From positions 1 through 64,000 of the forward strand of contig JAWWOO010000034.1 in NCBI GenBank assembly GCA_033851545.1: a DNA stretch of 64,000 bases. Direction: 5' to 3'. This document shows, one piece after another, positions 1-10,291 of the stretch (the first letter of the stretch is position 1; every line of letters starts with the position of its first letter). The stretch comes from JAWWOL01 sp033851545 (GTDB lineage Bacteria > Actinomycetota > Actinomycetes > JAWWOL01). The notes beneath the pieces are model-generated. The model was not told where the DNA came from. It worked only from the letters and a program-made list of their open reading frames with translations, and did no database searches. Both the position numbers and the translations under genes were made by a program.

Positions 1-72
1 GCACGTGTTACCGTGAACTCCCGTGGACGGGCGAGTTTCCTCGCCGCACATCAGCCCACGGGAGATGCGCGC

Positions 73-1782
<1,710 letters not shown>

Positions 1783-1786
1783 ACGG

Positions 1787-2437
1787 GTGGCTGCCGAGCT
1801 GCCGGCATCGCAGGTCGTCGACCAGCCGGCGAGCTTCCCGGTGCGGTCGACCACCCCGCGGTTCTCCGGCCACGTCATCGACGTCCGCACGGACCTGGTG
1901 GAGATGCCCGACGGGGCCACGGCCGAGCGCGACCTCGTCGTCCACCCCGGCGCGGTCGGCGCCATCGTGCTCGACGAGCAGGACCGGGTGCTGCTCGTAC
2001 GGCAGTACCGCCACCCGGTGGGGCGGATGCTCTGGGAGCCGCCGGCCGGGTTGCTCGACACCGACTCCGACGGGCAGACGCCGTACGAGAACGCCGCCCG
2101 TGAGCTCTACGAGGAGGCGGGGTTCCGGGCCACCGAGTGGCTGGTCCTCGTCGACCTCTTCACCTCACCGGGCATGTCGGACGAGGCGGTCCGGATCTAT
2201 CTCGCCCGCGGGGTGAGCGCCGTGGCGCAGGACGAGCGGCATGTCGGCCGGCACGAGGAGGCGGACATGCCCTGGGCCTGGGTGCCGCTGGACGACGCCG
2301 TCGGCAAGATCCTGGCCGGAGAGCTGCACAATCCGCTGGCGGTCAGCGGCGTGCTGGCCGCCGCCGCGGCGCGCGCCCGCGGGTTCGACACGCTCCGTCC
2401 TGCGGATGCCCTGTGGCCGGAGCGGCCCTCACCTTAG
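1787..2437 (+). CDS. Nudix hydrolase, ADP-ribose pyrophosphatase type
   Basis: Hydrolyses a nucleoside diphosphate linked to another moiety; ADP-ribose is the usual substrate of the closest family. The Nudix box is visible as AARELYEEAGF, with its glycine-rich start (PPAGLLD) some 15 residues earlier, and the 216-aa length fits. The spacing inside the box is slightly longer than the textbook pattern. It starts with GTG 5 bases after pyrG, the same order as in mycobacteria (pyrG, Nudix, xerD), which supports a shared transcript. The exact substrate is inferred from family only. Confidence 0.9.
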   Translation: MAAELPASQVVDQPASFPVRSTTPRFSGHVIDVRTDLVEMPDGATAERDLVVHPGAVGAIVLDEQDRVLLVRQYRHPVGRMLWEPPAGLLDTDSDGQTPYENAARELYEEAGFRATEWLVLVDLFTSPGMSDEAVRIYLARGVSAVAQDERHVGRHEEADMPWAWVPLDDAVGKILAGELHNPLAVSGVLAAAAARARGFDTLRPADALWPERPSP

Positions 2438-2511
2438 ACTCGGCTCACGGGGATCCACCGCAGACGCAAGTCCACCCGTGACGCCGACGCTCCAAGGAGA
2501 CGTGCATCGCT

Positions 2512-3627
2512 GTGAAGATCGGAATCCCCCTCGAGATCAAGGACCACGAGTACCGCGTGGCCATCACCCCGGCCGGCGTCCACGAGCTGGTCAGCCGCGG
2601 CCACACGGTGGTCGTCGAGCACTCCGCAGGTGTCGGCTCGTCCATCCCGGACGAGGACTTCGTGACGGCCGGCGCGTCGATCCTCGGCACCAACGACGAC
2701 GTGTGGGAGCAGGCCGACCTGATCCTCAAGGTCAAGGAGCCGCTGCCCAGCGAGTACAAGTTCATGCGGCCGGACCAGATCCTGTTCACCTACCTGCACC
2801 TCGCCGCTTCGCTGGAGTGCACCGAGGCGCTGCTCAAGTCCGGCACCACCGCCATCGCGTACGAGACCGTGCAGCTCCCGGACGGTTCGCTGCCGCTCCT
2901 GGCGCCGATGTCCGAGGTGGCCGGTCGGCTGGCGCCGCAGGTCGGTGCCCAGACCCTGATGCGGGCCGAGGGTGGCCGGGGCGTCCTCATGGGCGGCGTG
3001 TCCGGTGTCTATGCGGCCAAGGTCGTCGTCATCGGTGCCGGCGTCTCGGGCATGAACGCCGCAGCGATCGCACTCGGCATGCAGGCCGAGGTGCTGCTGC
3101 TAGACCGCAACATCCAGCGGCTGCGGTCGGCGGACGCGATCTACCAGGGGCACCTGCAGACCGTCGCCTCCAACGCGTACGAGGTCGAGAGGGCTTGCCT
3201 GGACGCCGATCTGGTCATCGGCGCAGTCCTGGTGCCCGGCGCCAAGGCGCCGATCCTGGTCAGCGACGACCTGGTCTCCCGGATGCGCCCGGGCAGCGTG
3301 CTGGTCGACATCGCGATCGACCAGGGCGGCTGCTTCGAGTCGAGCCGGCCGACCACGCACTCGCACCCGACGTTCAAGGTCGCCGAGTCGATGTTCTACT
3401 GCGTGGCCAACATGCCGGGTGCGGTGCCGCACACGTCGACCTACGCGCTGACCAACGTCACGTTGCCGTACGTGACCGAGATCGCCGACCGCGGCTGGCG
3501 TGCGGCGGCCCGGGCCGACGCCTCCCTGGCTCTCGGCCTCAACGTGGTCGGGGGACAGGTCTGCTACCCGCCCGTGGGGCAGGCCCACGGCTTCGACGTC
3601 CAGCCGCTGGCCGACGTCTTGAGGTGA
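2512..3627 (+). CDS. ald: Alanine dehydrogenase
   Basis: NAD-dependent interconversion of L-alanine with pyruvate and ammonia. The 371-aa protein has the AlaDH/PNT N-terminal domain with the pyruvate-binding His in YLHLAA near residue 96, and the Rossmann fingerprint VVVIGAGVSGMNAA near residue 168. The GTG start at 2512 is preceded by AAGGAGA at 2494-2500. A TAGACT hexamer overlapping the Nudix stop could be a -10 element, which would let ald be transcribed on its own. Its last four bases overlap the xerD start (GTGA), so xerD is translationally coupled. Mycobacteria lack ald at this spot; streptomycete-type order includes it. Confidence 0.95.
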   Translation: MKIGIPLEIKDHEYRVAITPAGVHELVSRGHTVVVEHSAGVGSSIPDEDFVTAGASILGTNDDVWEQADLILKVKEPLPSEYKFMRPDQILFTYLHLAASLECTEALLKSGTTAIAYETVQLPDGSLPLLAPMSEVAGRLAPQVGAQTLMRAEGGRGVLMGGVSGVYAAKVVVIGAGVSGMNAAAIALGMQAEVLLLDRNIQRLRSADAIYQGHLQTVASNAYEVERACLDADLVIGAVLVPGAKAPILVSDDLVSRMRPGSVLVDIAIDQGGCFESSRPTTHSHPTFKVAESMFYCVANMPGAVPHTSTYALTNVTLPYVTEIADRGWRAAARADASLALGLNVVGGQVCYPPVGQAHGFDVQPLADVLR

Positions 3628-4592
3628 GCAGGCCCGATACGACCGGCGAGCGGCCCGGGACCGAGATCGCACCCGGGCTCTCGTCGGCGGTCCAGACCTA
3701 CCTCGACCATCTCGCGGTCGAGCGCGGCCTCGCCGGCAACACGCTCACCTCCTACCGCCGCGACCTTCGCCGCTATGCGGCGGGCCTGACCCGTCGCGGC
3801 GTCGTCGACCTCGCCGGTGTCACGGAGCCGGACGTCGCAGCGTTCCTCGCCGACCTGCGCGGCGGCGACGCCGAGCACCCTCCGCTGGCCGCCTCCTCGG
3901 CCGCGCGCGCCGTCGTCGCCGCCCGCGGGCTGCACCGGTTCGCCGTACGGGAGGGGCTGGCGACCCTCGACCCGTCCAGTGACGTGCGCCCGCCGACTCC
4001 GCCGCGGCGATTGCCGAAGGCGATCTCGGTCGACGAGGTCGAACGTCTGCTCGCCGCCACCGGGGTCGAGCAGTCGCCGACCTCGCTGCGGGACCGGGCG
4101 CTGCTCGAGCTGCTGTACGCGACCGGTGCCCGTATCTCCGAGGCCGTAGGCCTCGCTGCCGACGACCTCGACCTCGAGTCGCGGGTGGTCCGGCTGGCCG
4201 GCAAGGGCGGCAAGCAGCGGCTGGTCCCGCTGGGCACACTGGCTCGCGATGCGGTCCAGGCCTATCTCGTACGGGCCCGGCCGGCCCTGGCCACCGCCGG
4301 CAGGGGCACGGTGGTTCTGTTCCTCAACGCCCGCGGCGGCCCGTTGTCCCGGCAGAGCGCATGGACGATCCTGCGTACCGCGGCCGTCCGGGCCGGGCTG
4401 ACCGGCGACGTATCACCGCACACCCTGCGCCACTCGTTCGCGACCCATCTGCTGGAGGGCGGGGCCGACGTCCGTGTGGTCCAGGAGCTGCTGGGTCACG
4501 CGTCGGTCACCACGACTCAGGTCTACACGCTGGTGACCGTGGACACGTTGCGCGAGGTCTACGCCGCGGCCCACCCGCGCGCCTTGGGCTGA
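3624..4592 (+). CDS. xerD: Tyrosine recombinase XerD
   Basis: Site-specific recombinase that, with XerC, resolves chromosome dimers at dif. The N-terminal SAM-like DNA-binding domain (about residues 15-100) is followed by the catalytic domain with Arg170 (GARISE), a Lys near 194, His266-x-x-Arg269 (HTLRH), His292 (GHAS) and the nucleophile Tyr301. All five canonical positions are present. The length of 322 aa is typical. The GTG at 3624 overlaps the ald stop by GTGA. Position between pyrG/Nudix/ald and parA/scpAB matches the conserved actinobacterial locus, so XerD rather than XerC or an integrase is the better name. Confidence 0.93.
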   Translation: MSRPDTTGERPGTEIAPGLSSAVQTYLDHLAVERGLAGNTLTSYRRDLRRYAAGLTRRGVVDLAGVTEPDVAAFLADLRGGDAEHPPLAASSAARAVVAARGLHRFAVREGLATLDPSSDVRPPTPPRRLPKAISVDEVERLLAATGVEQSPTSLRDRALLELLYATGARISEAVGLAADDLDLESRVVRLAGKGGKQRLVPLGTLARDAVQAYLVRARPALATAGRGTVVLFLNARGGPLSRQSAWTILRTAAVRAGLTGDVSPHTLRHSFATHLLEGGADVRVVQELLGHASVTTTQVYTLVTVDTLREVYAAAHPRALG

Positions 4593-4745
4593 TCCGTCCA
4601 CCAGGTCCTCGGCAGGGTCGCCATACCTCTGTGTCCCCGTGTAGCATCGGCCACTGATCGGCAGAGCGGTGAATCGACGTCACTACATGTCGACAAATCG
4701 TGGATCAGACTTCATTGAGCACGGCCCAACCGGGGAGGCGCGAGC

Positions 4746-5705
4746 ATGGCGGATGCAGCGGCACAGCAGGACGACGCCGAGCCGGTGGAGGAGGTCGATT
4801 CAGCAGATCCGCTCGCGAGTCCCGCCGGCCGCACCCGGCGCAAGCCGGTCGTCGTGACGGCTGGGCAGATGGGCCCGACCGGTCGGCTGCTGCCCGAGAT
4901 CCCCGAGCCGGCCGTCCTGCATGAGCACGGCCCCGCCCGGATCCTGGCCATGTGCAACCAGAAGGGTGGCGTCGGCAAGACCACGACGACCATCAACCTC
5001 GGCGCTGCGCTGGCCGAGATCGGCCGCCGGGTGCTGCTCGTCGACTTCGACCCGCAGGGGGCGTTGTCGGTCGGCCTCGGTGTCAACCCGCTCCAGCTGG
5101 ACCGCACGGTCTACAACCTGCTGATGGACACGAACATCACCGTCGACGACATCCTGCTCAAGACCGGCGTCGCCGGGCTCGACCTGCTGCCGAGCAACAT
5201 CGACCTGTCAGCCGCCGAGGTGCAGCTGGTGGGGGAGGTGGCTCGCGAGCAGACCCTCGCCCGGGTCCTCGCCCCGATCGTCGGCGACTACGACGTGATC
5301 CTCATCGACTGTCAGCCCTCGCTCGGGCTGCTCACCGTGAATGCTCTCACCGCTTCGCACGGGGTGTTGATCCCGCTCGAGTGCGAGTTCTTCGCCCTAC
5401 GTGGCGTCGCGCTGCTCATCCAGACGATCGACAAGGTGCGGGAACGCCTTAACCCTCAACTCGAGGTCGAGGGCATTCTCGCCACAATGTACGACGCTCG
5501 CACTACGCACGGCCGGGAGGTACTCGCCCGGGTGGTGGAGGCCTTCGGAGACACGGTGTTCCACACGGTGATCAACCGGACCGTCCGCTTCCCGGAGACG
5601 ACCGTCGCCGGCGAACCGATCACCACGTACGCCCCGGCGTCCACGGGGGCAACTGCGTACCGCGATCTCGCGAAGGAGGTGCTTGCCCGGTGTCTCGCCG
5701 CGTGA
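4746..5705 (+). CDS. ParA-family chromosome partitioning ATPase
   Basis: Soj/ParA-like ATPase with the deviant Walker A motif KGGVGKTTT at about residue 73, the Walker A' region LLVDFDPQG, and the Walker B-like ILIDCQPS. A 70-residue Pro/Glu-rich N-terminal extension precedes the ATPase, longer than classical Soj. This is the second ParA of actinobacteria that sits beside scpAB (Rv1708-like), not the one next to parB at the origin; no ParB lies here. ATG 4746 follows GGGGAGG at 4732-4738. The 153-base gap upstream contains a TGTCGACAAA motif at 4688 that recurs elsewhere in the window. Confidence 0.92.
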   Translation: MADAAAQQDDAEPVEEVDSADPLASPAGRTRRKPVVVTAGQMGPTGRLLPEIPEPAVLHEHGPARILAMCNQKGGVGKTTTTINLGAALAEIGRRVLLVDFDPQGALSVGLGVNPLQLDRTVYNLLMDTNITVDDILLKTGVAGLDLLPSNIDLSAAEVQLVGEVAREQTLARVLAPIVGDYDVILIDCQPSLGLLTVNALTASHGVLIPLECEFFALRGVALLIQTIDKVRERLNPQLEVEGILATMYDARTTHGREVLARVVEAFGDTVFHTVINRTVRFPETTVAGEPITTYAPASTGATAYRDLAKEVLARCLAA

Positions 5706-6166
5706 GCCTGCCCGGTGCCGCTGAGCTGTTCCGGGTCACCGGGGACGCAGAGGCAGCCGCACCAGAGCCCAGCCCCGCCACGGCCGCCCGGCCGGAGGCC
5801 GCCGTACGGGCCGTCGAGCCGGAGGCTGAGCCCCGTACCGCTCCGGCCAGTCGCCCCGTCCAGGCCGGCGCCAGCACTGCGCAGGACGACTGGGAGCCGG
5901 CGCCGGCGCGTTCGATCCGCCGACGTCGCCCGGCCGGCGCTGACCGCCGGCCGACCGGACGGGAGCGGCACGAGGAGAAGATCACCGTCTACTGCTCTGC
6001 CGAGGAGCTCATCGACCTCGAGCAGGCCCGCCTGACGCTGCGCGGGGACTTCGGGATGGCGGTGGACCGCGGCCGGATCGTCCGCGAGGCCATCGCTGTC
6101 GTCCTGGCCGACCTCGAGGCCAAGGGCGAGGCCAGCATCCTGCTCCGCCGGCTGCGCGGGGTCTGA
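5690..6166 (+). CDS. ParA-adjacent protein with ribbon-helix-helix-like C-terminus
   Basis: 158-aa protein of no assigned function, starting at a GTG that overlaps the parA end by 16 bases. The first 90 residues are Ala/Pro/Glu-rich and look disordered. The last 65 residues read as a beta strand (EKITVYCS) followed by two helices (AEELIDLEQARLTLRG and DRGRIVREAIAVVLADLE), the layout of a ribbon-helix-helix DNA-binding domain such as ParG or CopG. Tight coupling to a ParA lacking a ParB neighbour suggests it is that ATPase's DNA-binding partner. This is inference from pattern only; I do not recognise a named family. Confidence 0.75.
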   Translation: MSRRVSLPGAAELFRVTGDAEAAAPEPSPATAARPEAAVRAVEPEAEPRTAPASRPVQAGASTAQDDWEPAPARSIRRRRPAGADRRPTGRERHEEKITVYCSAEELIDLEQARLTLRGDFGMAVDRGRIVREAIAVVLADLEAKGEASILLRRLRGV

Positions 6167-6169
6167 CGG

Positions 6170-6877
6170 GTGCTCTACTCCCTCAGCCATCCCAAGGTGT
6201 TCCCGCTGCTGTTCGTCGGTCTGCTGCTGGCCTGGGGCGTGCACGTGGGCGCCCAGCGGCTGGTGCAGCGGTGGATGCCGGAGGCCAAGTGGCTCCTCCA
6301 GCACCGCCCGGGCGTGGCCGGGTTCGTCGACCCGTTCGCCGCTGTCGCCGCCATGCTCGGGCCGGCCAGCGCCGGCTGGACGCCGCCCGTCGAGTGGAAC
6401 AGCCACCGCGGGTCCAAGCGGCCGCTCGTGACGCTGCTGCTGGCCGGACCCCTGGGCAACCTGGTGGTGGGCGCCCTGTGCCTGGTGGGCTTCGATCACT
6501 GGGCCGGAAAGGGCGTGGCCACCGCCTACTTTGACCTCTACAACAGCGGGCTTGGCCAGTTCGTGGACGTTGCACAGGCCATCGGGCTGAGCCCTCTCAG
6601 CTATGCCCAGCAGGCGTTGCTGATCTTCGGTCTCGAGCAGCTGATCGTGGGGGTCATCAGCCTCATCCCGCTGCCGCCGCTCGAGGGTGGCCGGCTGCTG
6701 TTCCTCTTCACGCCGAAGACCATCGGCTGGCAGAAGGCGGAGTACCAGCTGGCCGAGCGCAACATCGGCTTGATCATCCTCCTGGTCGGCCTGATCAGGA
6801 TCGGGTTCGTCCCGCCGTTCGCCTTCCTTGCCGACGTCGTCTCGCACGGCCTGGCCGTGGCCTTCAGCCAGCTGTGA
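6170..6877 (+). CDS. Degenerate M50 (site-2 protease-like) membrane protein
   Basis: 235-aa integral membrane protein with several hydrophobic spans. It aligns by eye with actinobacterial site-2 proteases: AGPLGN at 92-97 matches their AGPLSN, GWTPPVEW before it matches their GWAKPVPV, and LPPLEGGR at 168-175 matches LPPLDGSR. The zinc motif HExxH is replaced by His25-V-G-A-Gln29, and the third ligand Asp is Glu172. A catalytic metal site therefore looks lost, which suggests a pseudoprotease. It starts with GTG 3 bases after the preceding stop and lies 28 bases before scpA, inside the segregation operon. What it binds is unknown. Confidence 0.8.
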   Translation: MLYSLSHPKVFPLLFVGLLLAWGVHVGAQRLVQRWMPEAKWLLQHRPGVAGFVDPFAAVAAMLGPASAGWTPPVEWNSHRGSKRPLVTLLLAGPLGNLVVGALCLVGFDHWAGKGVATAYFDLYNSGLGQFVDVAQAIGLSPLSYAQQALLIFGLEQLIVGVISLIPLPPLEGGRLLFLFTPKTIGWQKAEYQLAERNIGLIILLVGLIRIGFVPPFAFLADVVSHGLAVAFSQL

Positions 6878-6905
6878 CGCCGGGCGGACCCGCTACCGTC
6901 GTGGG

Positions 6906-7874
6906 GTGCACGCCGCCCCTTCCTCCGACGAGGTCATGACCGACGCTCCGGTCGATGCTGTCCCGTCGGATTCGGTTCCCGCGCCGCCAGCCGTTGACGA
7001 TGGCGCCTTCCAGGTCCATCTCGACGTGTTCGAAGGCCCGTTCGACCTGCTGCTGAGCCTGATCAGCAAGCACCAGCTCGACGTGACCGAGGTCGCGCTG
7101 CACCAGGTCACCGACGAGTTCATCGCCTTCATCCGGGCCCAGGGGGTCCGCTGGGAGCTGGGCACGGCCACAGAGTTCCTGCTGGTGGCGGCGACGCTGC
7201 TCGACCTGAAGGCCGCCCGACTGCTGCCCAGCGGTGAGGTGGAGGACGAGGAGGACCTCGCGCTGCTCGAGGCGCGGGACCTGCTGTTCGCCCGGCTGCT
7301 GCAGTACCGCGCGTACAAGCAGGTCGCGGCCGTTTTCGCGGGCCTGTTCGCCGAGCAGGGGCAGCGCTTTCCCCGGGCGGTGTCCCTCGAGCCGCAGTTC
7401 GCTGCGGCCCTCCCGGAGGTCCTGCTCGGCATCGGTCCGCAGGAGTTCGCCAGGCTGGCTGCGGCCGCCTTCCGGCCGCGGGAGATCCCGACCGTTGCCA
7501 TCGACCACATCCACGCCCCGATGGTCAGCGTACGGGAGCACGCCGCCGTGCTGAGCGAGCGTCTGCGCCGCCTCGGCGGGGGCTCGTTCCGGTCGCTGTG
7601 CCAGGACTGCGAGAGCACCCTGGAGATCGTGGCCCGGTTCCTGGCGCTTCTCGAGATGTACCGGGAGGGTCAGGTCGCGTTCGACCAGGTGACGCCCTTG
7701 GGGGAGCTGCACGTCCGATGGACCGGGGGAGACGAGACAGCCGACGCCCCCGAGGCGGTGGTCCTCGGCGCCGAATGGGACGAACCGCCCGATTCCGATG
7801 AGGACGAGGACGGCGACGGCGACCGGTCGACTGCACAGGACGACGTGAGTGACGAGAGCGAGGAGCCCGTATGA
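6906..7874 (+). CDS. scpA: Segregation and condensation protein A
   Basis: Kleisin subunit of the bacterial SMC-ScpAB condensin. The N-terminal SMC-binding stretch FEGPFDLLLSLISKHQLDV and a C-terminal winged-helix region are visible, with a Glu/Asp-rich tail after residue 280. The start is uncertain: GTG 6906 is chosen, but ATG 6936 ten codons later is in frame and equally possible. Its last four bases (ATGA) overlap the scpB start, so the two subunits are translationally coupled. It follows parA and the membrane protein in one direction. Confidence 0.94.
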   Translation: MHAAPSSDEVMTDAPVDAVPSDSVPAPPAVDDGAFQVHLDVFEGPFDLLLSLISKHQLDVTEVALHQVTDEFIAFIRAQGVRWELGTATEFLLVAATLLDLKAARLLPSGEVEDEEDLALLEARDLLFARLLQYRAYKQVAAVFAGLFAEQGQRFPRAVSLEPQFAAALPEVLLGIGPQEFARLAAAAFRPREIPTVAIDHIHAPMVSVREHAAVLSERLRRLGGGSFRSLCQDCESTLEIVARFLALLEMYREGQVAFDQVTPLGELHVRWTGGDETADAPEAVVLGAEWDEPPDSDEDEDGDGDRSTAQDDVSDESEEPV

Positions 7875-8539
7875 CCTCCGGTGACACCGCCCCTGAAGGT
7901 GGACCGGTCGAGGCCGTCGTGGGTGAGCCGGCTGTCTTGGACCCACTCGAGCCGGCGGCTGGCGAGGACCGAGAGGCGGCCGTCCCGGACCTGCCCCTGG
8001 CGACGATGCTCGAGTCGCTCCTGCTGGTCGCGGACGAGCCCGTGACCGACATCCTGCTGGCCGAGCTGGCCGGCTCTCCGCAAGACGCCGTGGTGGCTGA
8101 GCTGACCCGTCTCGCTCAGGAGTACACCGACACGGGCCGAGGGTTCGATCTGCGTCAGGTCGCCGGCGGCTGGCGGCTGTACACCAGGGCGGAGTGCGCC
8201 GGGCTGGTCGAGCGGTTCGTCCTGCGTGGCCAGACGGCGAGGATGACGCAGGCAGCCCTCGAGACCCTTGCTGTCGTGGCATATCGCCAGCCGGTGACGC
8301 GTGGGCGGGTGGCAGCCGTTCGCGGCGTCAACGTGGACGGGGTGATGCGCACGCTGCTCTCACGGGGCCTTATCGCAGAGCGGGGGAGCGACCCCGAGTC
8401 GAGCGCCACCCTCTATGGCACCACCGAGCTCTTCCTCGAGCGGCTGGGGCTGCGAGCCCTCGAGGAGTTGCCCTCCCTAGCACCACTCCTACCGGACCTA
8501 GAGTCGCTAGAGTACGGTCAGGACTCAATCTCTACTTGA
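7871..8539 (+). CDS. scpB: Segregation and condensation protein B
   Basis: Dimeric winged-helix subunit that binds the ScpA kleisin in the SMC complex. A 45-residue low-complexity N-terminus precedes the ScpB core beginning at about LATMLESLLLVADEPV; tandem winged helices follow with TQAALETLAVVAYRQPV and VDGVMRTLLSRGLI, which are well conserved in the family. The protein is 222 aa. ATGA overlap with scpA fixes the start. The pseudouridine synthase begins 12 bases after the stop. Confidence 0.95.
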   Translation: MTSGDTAPEGGPVEAVVGEPAVLDPLEPAAGEDREAAVPDLPLATMLESLLLVADEPVTDILLAELAGSPQDAVVAELTRLAQEYTDTGRGFDLRQVAGGWRLYTRAECAGLVERFVLRGQTARMTQAALETLAVVAYRQPVTRGRVAAVRGVNVDGVMRTLLSRGLIAERGSDPESSATLYGTTELFLERLGLRALEELPSLAPLLPDLESLEYGQDSIST

Positions 8540-8551
8540 GAGTCGGTACAG

Positions 8552-9283
8552 ATGGACCAGCAAGGGATACGACTGCAGAAGGTCATGGCTCAGGCAGGAG
8601 TCGGCAGCCGCCGCGTCTGCGAAGACATGATCGAGGCAGGTCGCGTCCAGGTGAACGACAAGCGGGTCACCGAGCAGGGGATGCGGGTGGATCCGCTCAC
8701 CGACGTGATCAAGGTCGACGGCATGCGCATCGTCACCAACGACACGCATGCCTACTTCGCGCTGAACAAGCCGGTCGGGATGCTCAGCACGATGTCGGAC
8801 GAGCTCGGCCGACCGTGTGTCGGAGACATCGTCGAGGGGCGTAACGAGCGGCTGTTCCATGTCGGCCGCCTCGATGCCGACAGTGAGGGCCTGCTGTTGC
8901 TCACCAACGACGGCGACCTGGCCCACCGGTTGATGCACCCGTCATACGAGGTCGAGAAGACCTACCTGGCCGAGGTGGCCGGCCCGGTGGCCAGGGACGT
9001 CGGTCGTCGGCTGCGGGCGGGCGTCGAGCTGGAGGACGGGATGGTCCGGGTCGACGACTTCAAGCTGGTCGGTTCGGACTCCCGCAGGGTGATGATCGAG
9101 GTCACGCTGCACGAAGGTCGCAAGCATGTCGTACGCCGGATGCTCGACCACGTCGGCCACCCGGTCGAACGGCTGGTGCGGACAAGGATCGGCCCGGTCT
9201 ATCTCGGCAGCCTCAGGTCGGGCAACTTGCGCAAGCTGACGCCGGAGGAGATCTCCAACCTCTACGCGGCCGTCGGTCTCTAG
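8552..9283 (+). CDS. RluB/RsuA-family pseudouridine synthase
   Basis: Converts a specific uridine in rRNA to pseudouridine. An N-terminal S4 RNA-binding domain (about residues 6-60, LQKVMAQAGVGSRRVCEDMI) precedes the catalytic domain with the GRLD signature; Asp108 is the catalytic aspartate. The conserved KPVGMLST and RKHVVRRMLDHVGHPV segments are also present. The length of 243 aa suits RluB (23S rRNA) or RsuA (16S rRNA); sequence alone does not decide the target. Same position as in mycobacteria, right after scpB. A hairpin follows directly after the stop, so the transcript may end here. Confidence 0.93.
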   Translation: MDQQGIRLQKVMAQAGVGSRRVCEDMIEAGRVQVNDKRVTEQGMRVDPLTDVIKVDGMRIVTNDTHAYFALNKPVGMLSTMSDELGRPCVGDIVEGRNERLFHVGRLDADSEGLLLLTNDGDLAHRLMHPSYEVEKTYLAEVAGPVARDVGRRLRAGVELEDGMVRVDDFKLVGSDSRRVMIEVTLHEGRKHVVRRMLDHVGHPVERLVRTRIGPVYLGSLRSGNLRKLTPEEISNLYAAVGL

Positions 9284-9306
9284 CCCCGTCGCCGACCGCA
9301 ACGGGG
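9284..9306 (+). terminator. Possible terminator after the pseudouridine synthase
   Basis: A perfect 6-base inverted repeat, CCCCGT (9284-9289) and ACGGGG (9301-9306), with an 11-base loop starts at the first base after the stop codon. There is no U tract, as is common in actinobacteria. Weak on its own. Confidence 0.4.
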
Positions 9307-9405
9307 GGACTGGGACGGTGTTCCGCAGCAGTCCGGCTCGTGGGCTCTTCGACGGCTCACGGGGTCGCTGACAACCGGCGGCCCATGGCTGTCGGCCTAG
9401 CCGTT

Positions 9406-9429
9406 TGGCGTCACGGCGGCTTGACGCCA
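9406..9429. repeat. Inverted repeat, 8-base arms
   Basis: TGGCGTCA (9406-9413) and TGACGCCA (9422-9429) are perfectly complementary with an 8-base loop. It lies in the non-coding gap about 120 bases after the pseudouridine synthase. Confidence 0.6.
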
Positions 9430-9540
9430 TGACGGTTGCGCGGTTTCTCGGTCTAGCGCTGTGTCGTTCGGACGACCTACCGCTGAAGCCCTTAGCCAAT
9501 CCACCGTTTAACAGGTATGTCGATACGTCGCCTGCGCGCT

Positions 9541-9562
9541 GGCTCACCTCCGGTGGTGAGCC
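9541..9562. repeat. Inverted repeat, 8-base arms
   Basis: GGCTCACC (9541-9548) and GGTGAGCC (9555-9562) pair perfectly around a TCCGGT loop. A TGTCGATACG copy lies 14 bases before it and a GTCGACAAAG motif 5 bases after it. Confidence 0.6.
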
Positions 9563-9730
9563 CATCGTCGACAAAGCAACTCCTGGGGCCGGTGGTGTCG
9601 CCGTGTCCGGGGGTGAGCGGACGCGCCGGGCACGTCTGCCGCGGATGGGCCGCCTGTCGAGGGGCTGCCAACCTCATTAGCGCCATGTCGATACGGGAGC
9701 TGCAGAGTTGGGAACCATCGAAGGCAGTCG

Positions 9731-9765
9731 ACTTAGCAACTCCGAGGTTTACCGCTAAGTGGAGT
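9731..9765. repeat. Inverted repeat with a pseudoknot-capable loop
   Basis: ACTTAGC (9731-9737) pairs perfectly with GCTAAGT (9754-9760). Within the loop, ACTCC (9739-9743) is complementary to GGAGT (9761-9765) just 3' of the stem, the arrangement of an H-type pseudoknot. The arms are short, so chance cannot be excluded. Confidence 0.45.
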
Positions 9766-10291
9766 CATGCCTGAAGACCCGGAGCGACTCACCGATAGAG
9801 CACGGCGTCGATCCAGCCATTCCTCGCTAGAGTGCCGACATGCTTTGCAGCGACATGACCTTGCCGACGCCCCGTGGCGCGGTTGCGCCGAAGCGCGCTG
9901 CGCCGACGGACGCCGCCCGGCGGACTGCCTTCGACTGCCACGAGCTCCCGTGCCGGGCGAGCCGCCGAGTTGGCTCAGTGTCACCGGCCGGCGGTCCTGC
10001 CAGCCAAGAGGCCCGAGGGCGGACGAAGCCTGAGCCGCGGCCGCGAGCAGTGTCGGCGCGGTCCGGAGCAGAACGACTGGGTGGTCAGCTGGGCCCCGCT
10101 GACCCCGCGGAGCAGCAGGTGCCGACCACGAGGAGCACCCGCGCCGCGGTGCCATCTGACCAGTTCTCGGTCGGCAGGAGCCCGATGGGAGGACGGGTGC
10201 GCGAGCGCCGGGTGGCCCCGTCAGCCATCGGGTGGGACACCGGTTGCGTCCGGACTGGGCTGAAAGTTGTCCAGGAAGCCTCAGGAGCCGC

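Noticed and set aside
13..72. Upstream GTG start for pyrG
   Set aside because: The extra 20 residues do not resemble CTP synthase N-termini, and a better ribosome site precedes ATG 73.
3624..4592. Phage integrase or integron-type recombinase
   Set aside because: Length, full Xer residue set and conserved chromosomal neighbours favour XerD; no att site or phage gene is seen.
5456..6847. A 463-codon minus-strand frame across the parA end, the ribbon-helix-helix gene and the M50-like gene
   Set aside because: Antisense to three genes with convincing features and operon overlaps.
9405..9680. A 91-codon plus-strand frame in the 9307-10435 gap
   Set aside because: No ribosome site, runs through the inverted repeats, and its codons lack the genome's GC-ending pattern.
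9767..10033. An 88-codon plus-strand frame starting next to GGAGT at 9761
   Set aside because: Arg/Pro-rich product without any domain; GGAGT is too close to the ATG to act as a ribosome site.
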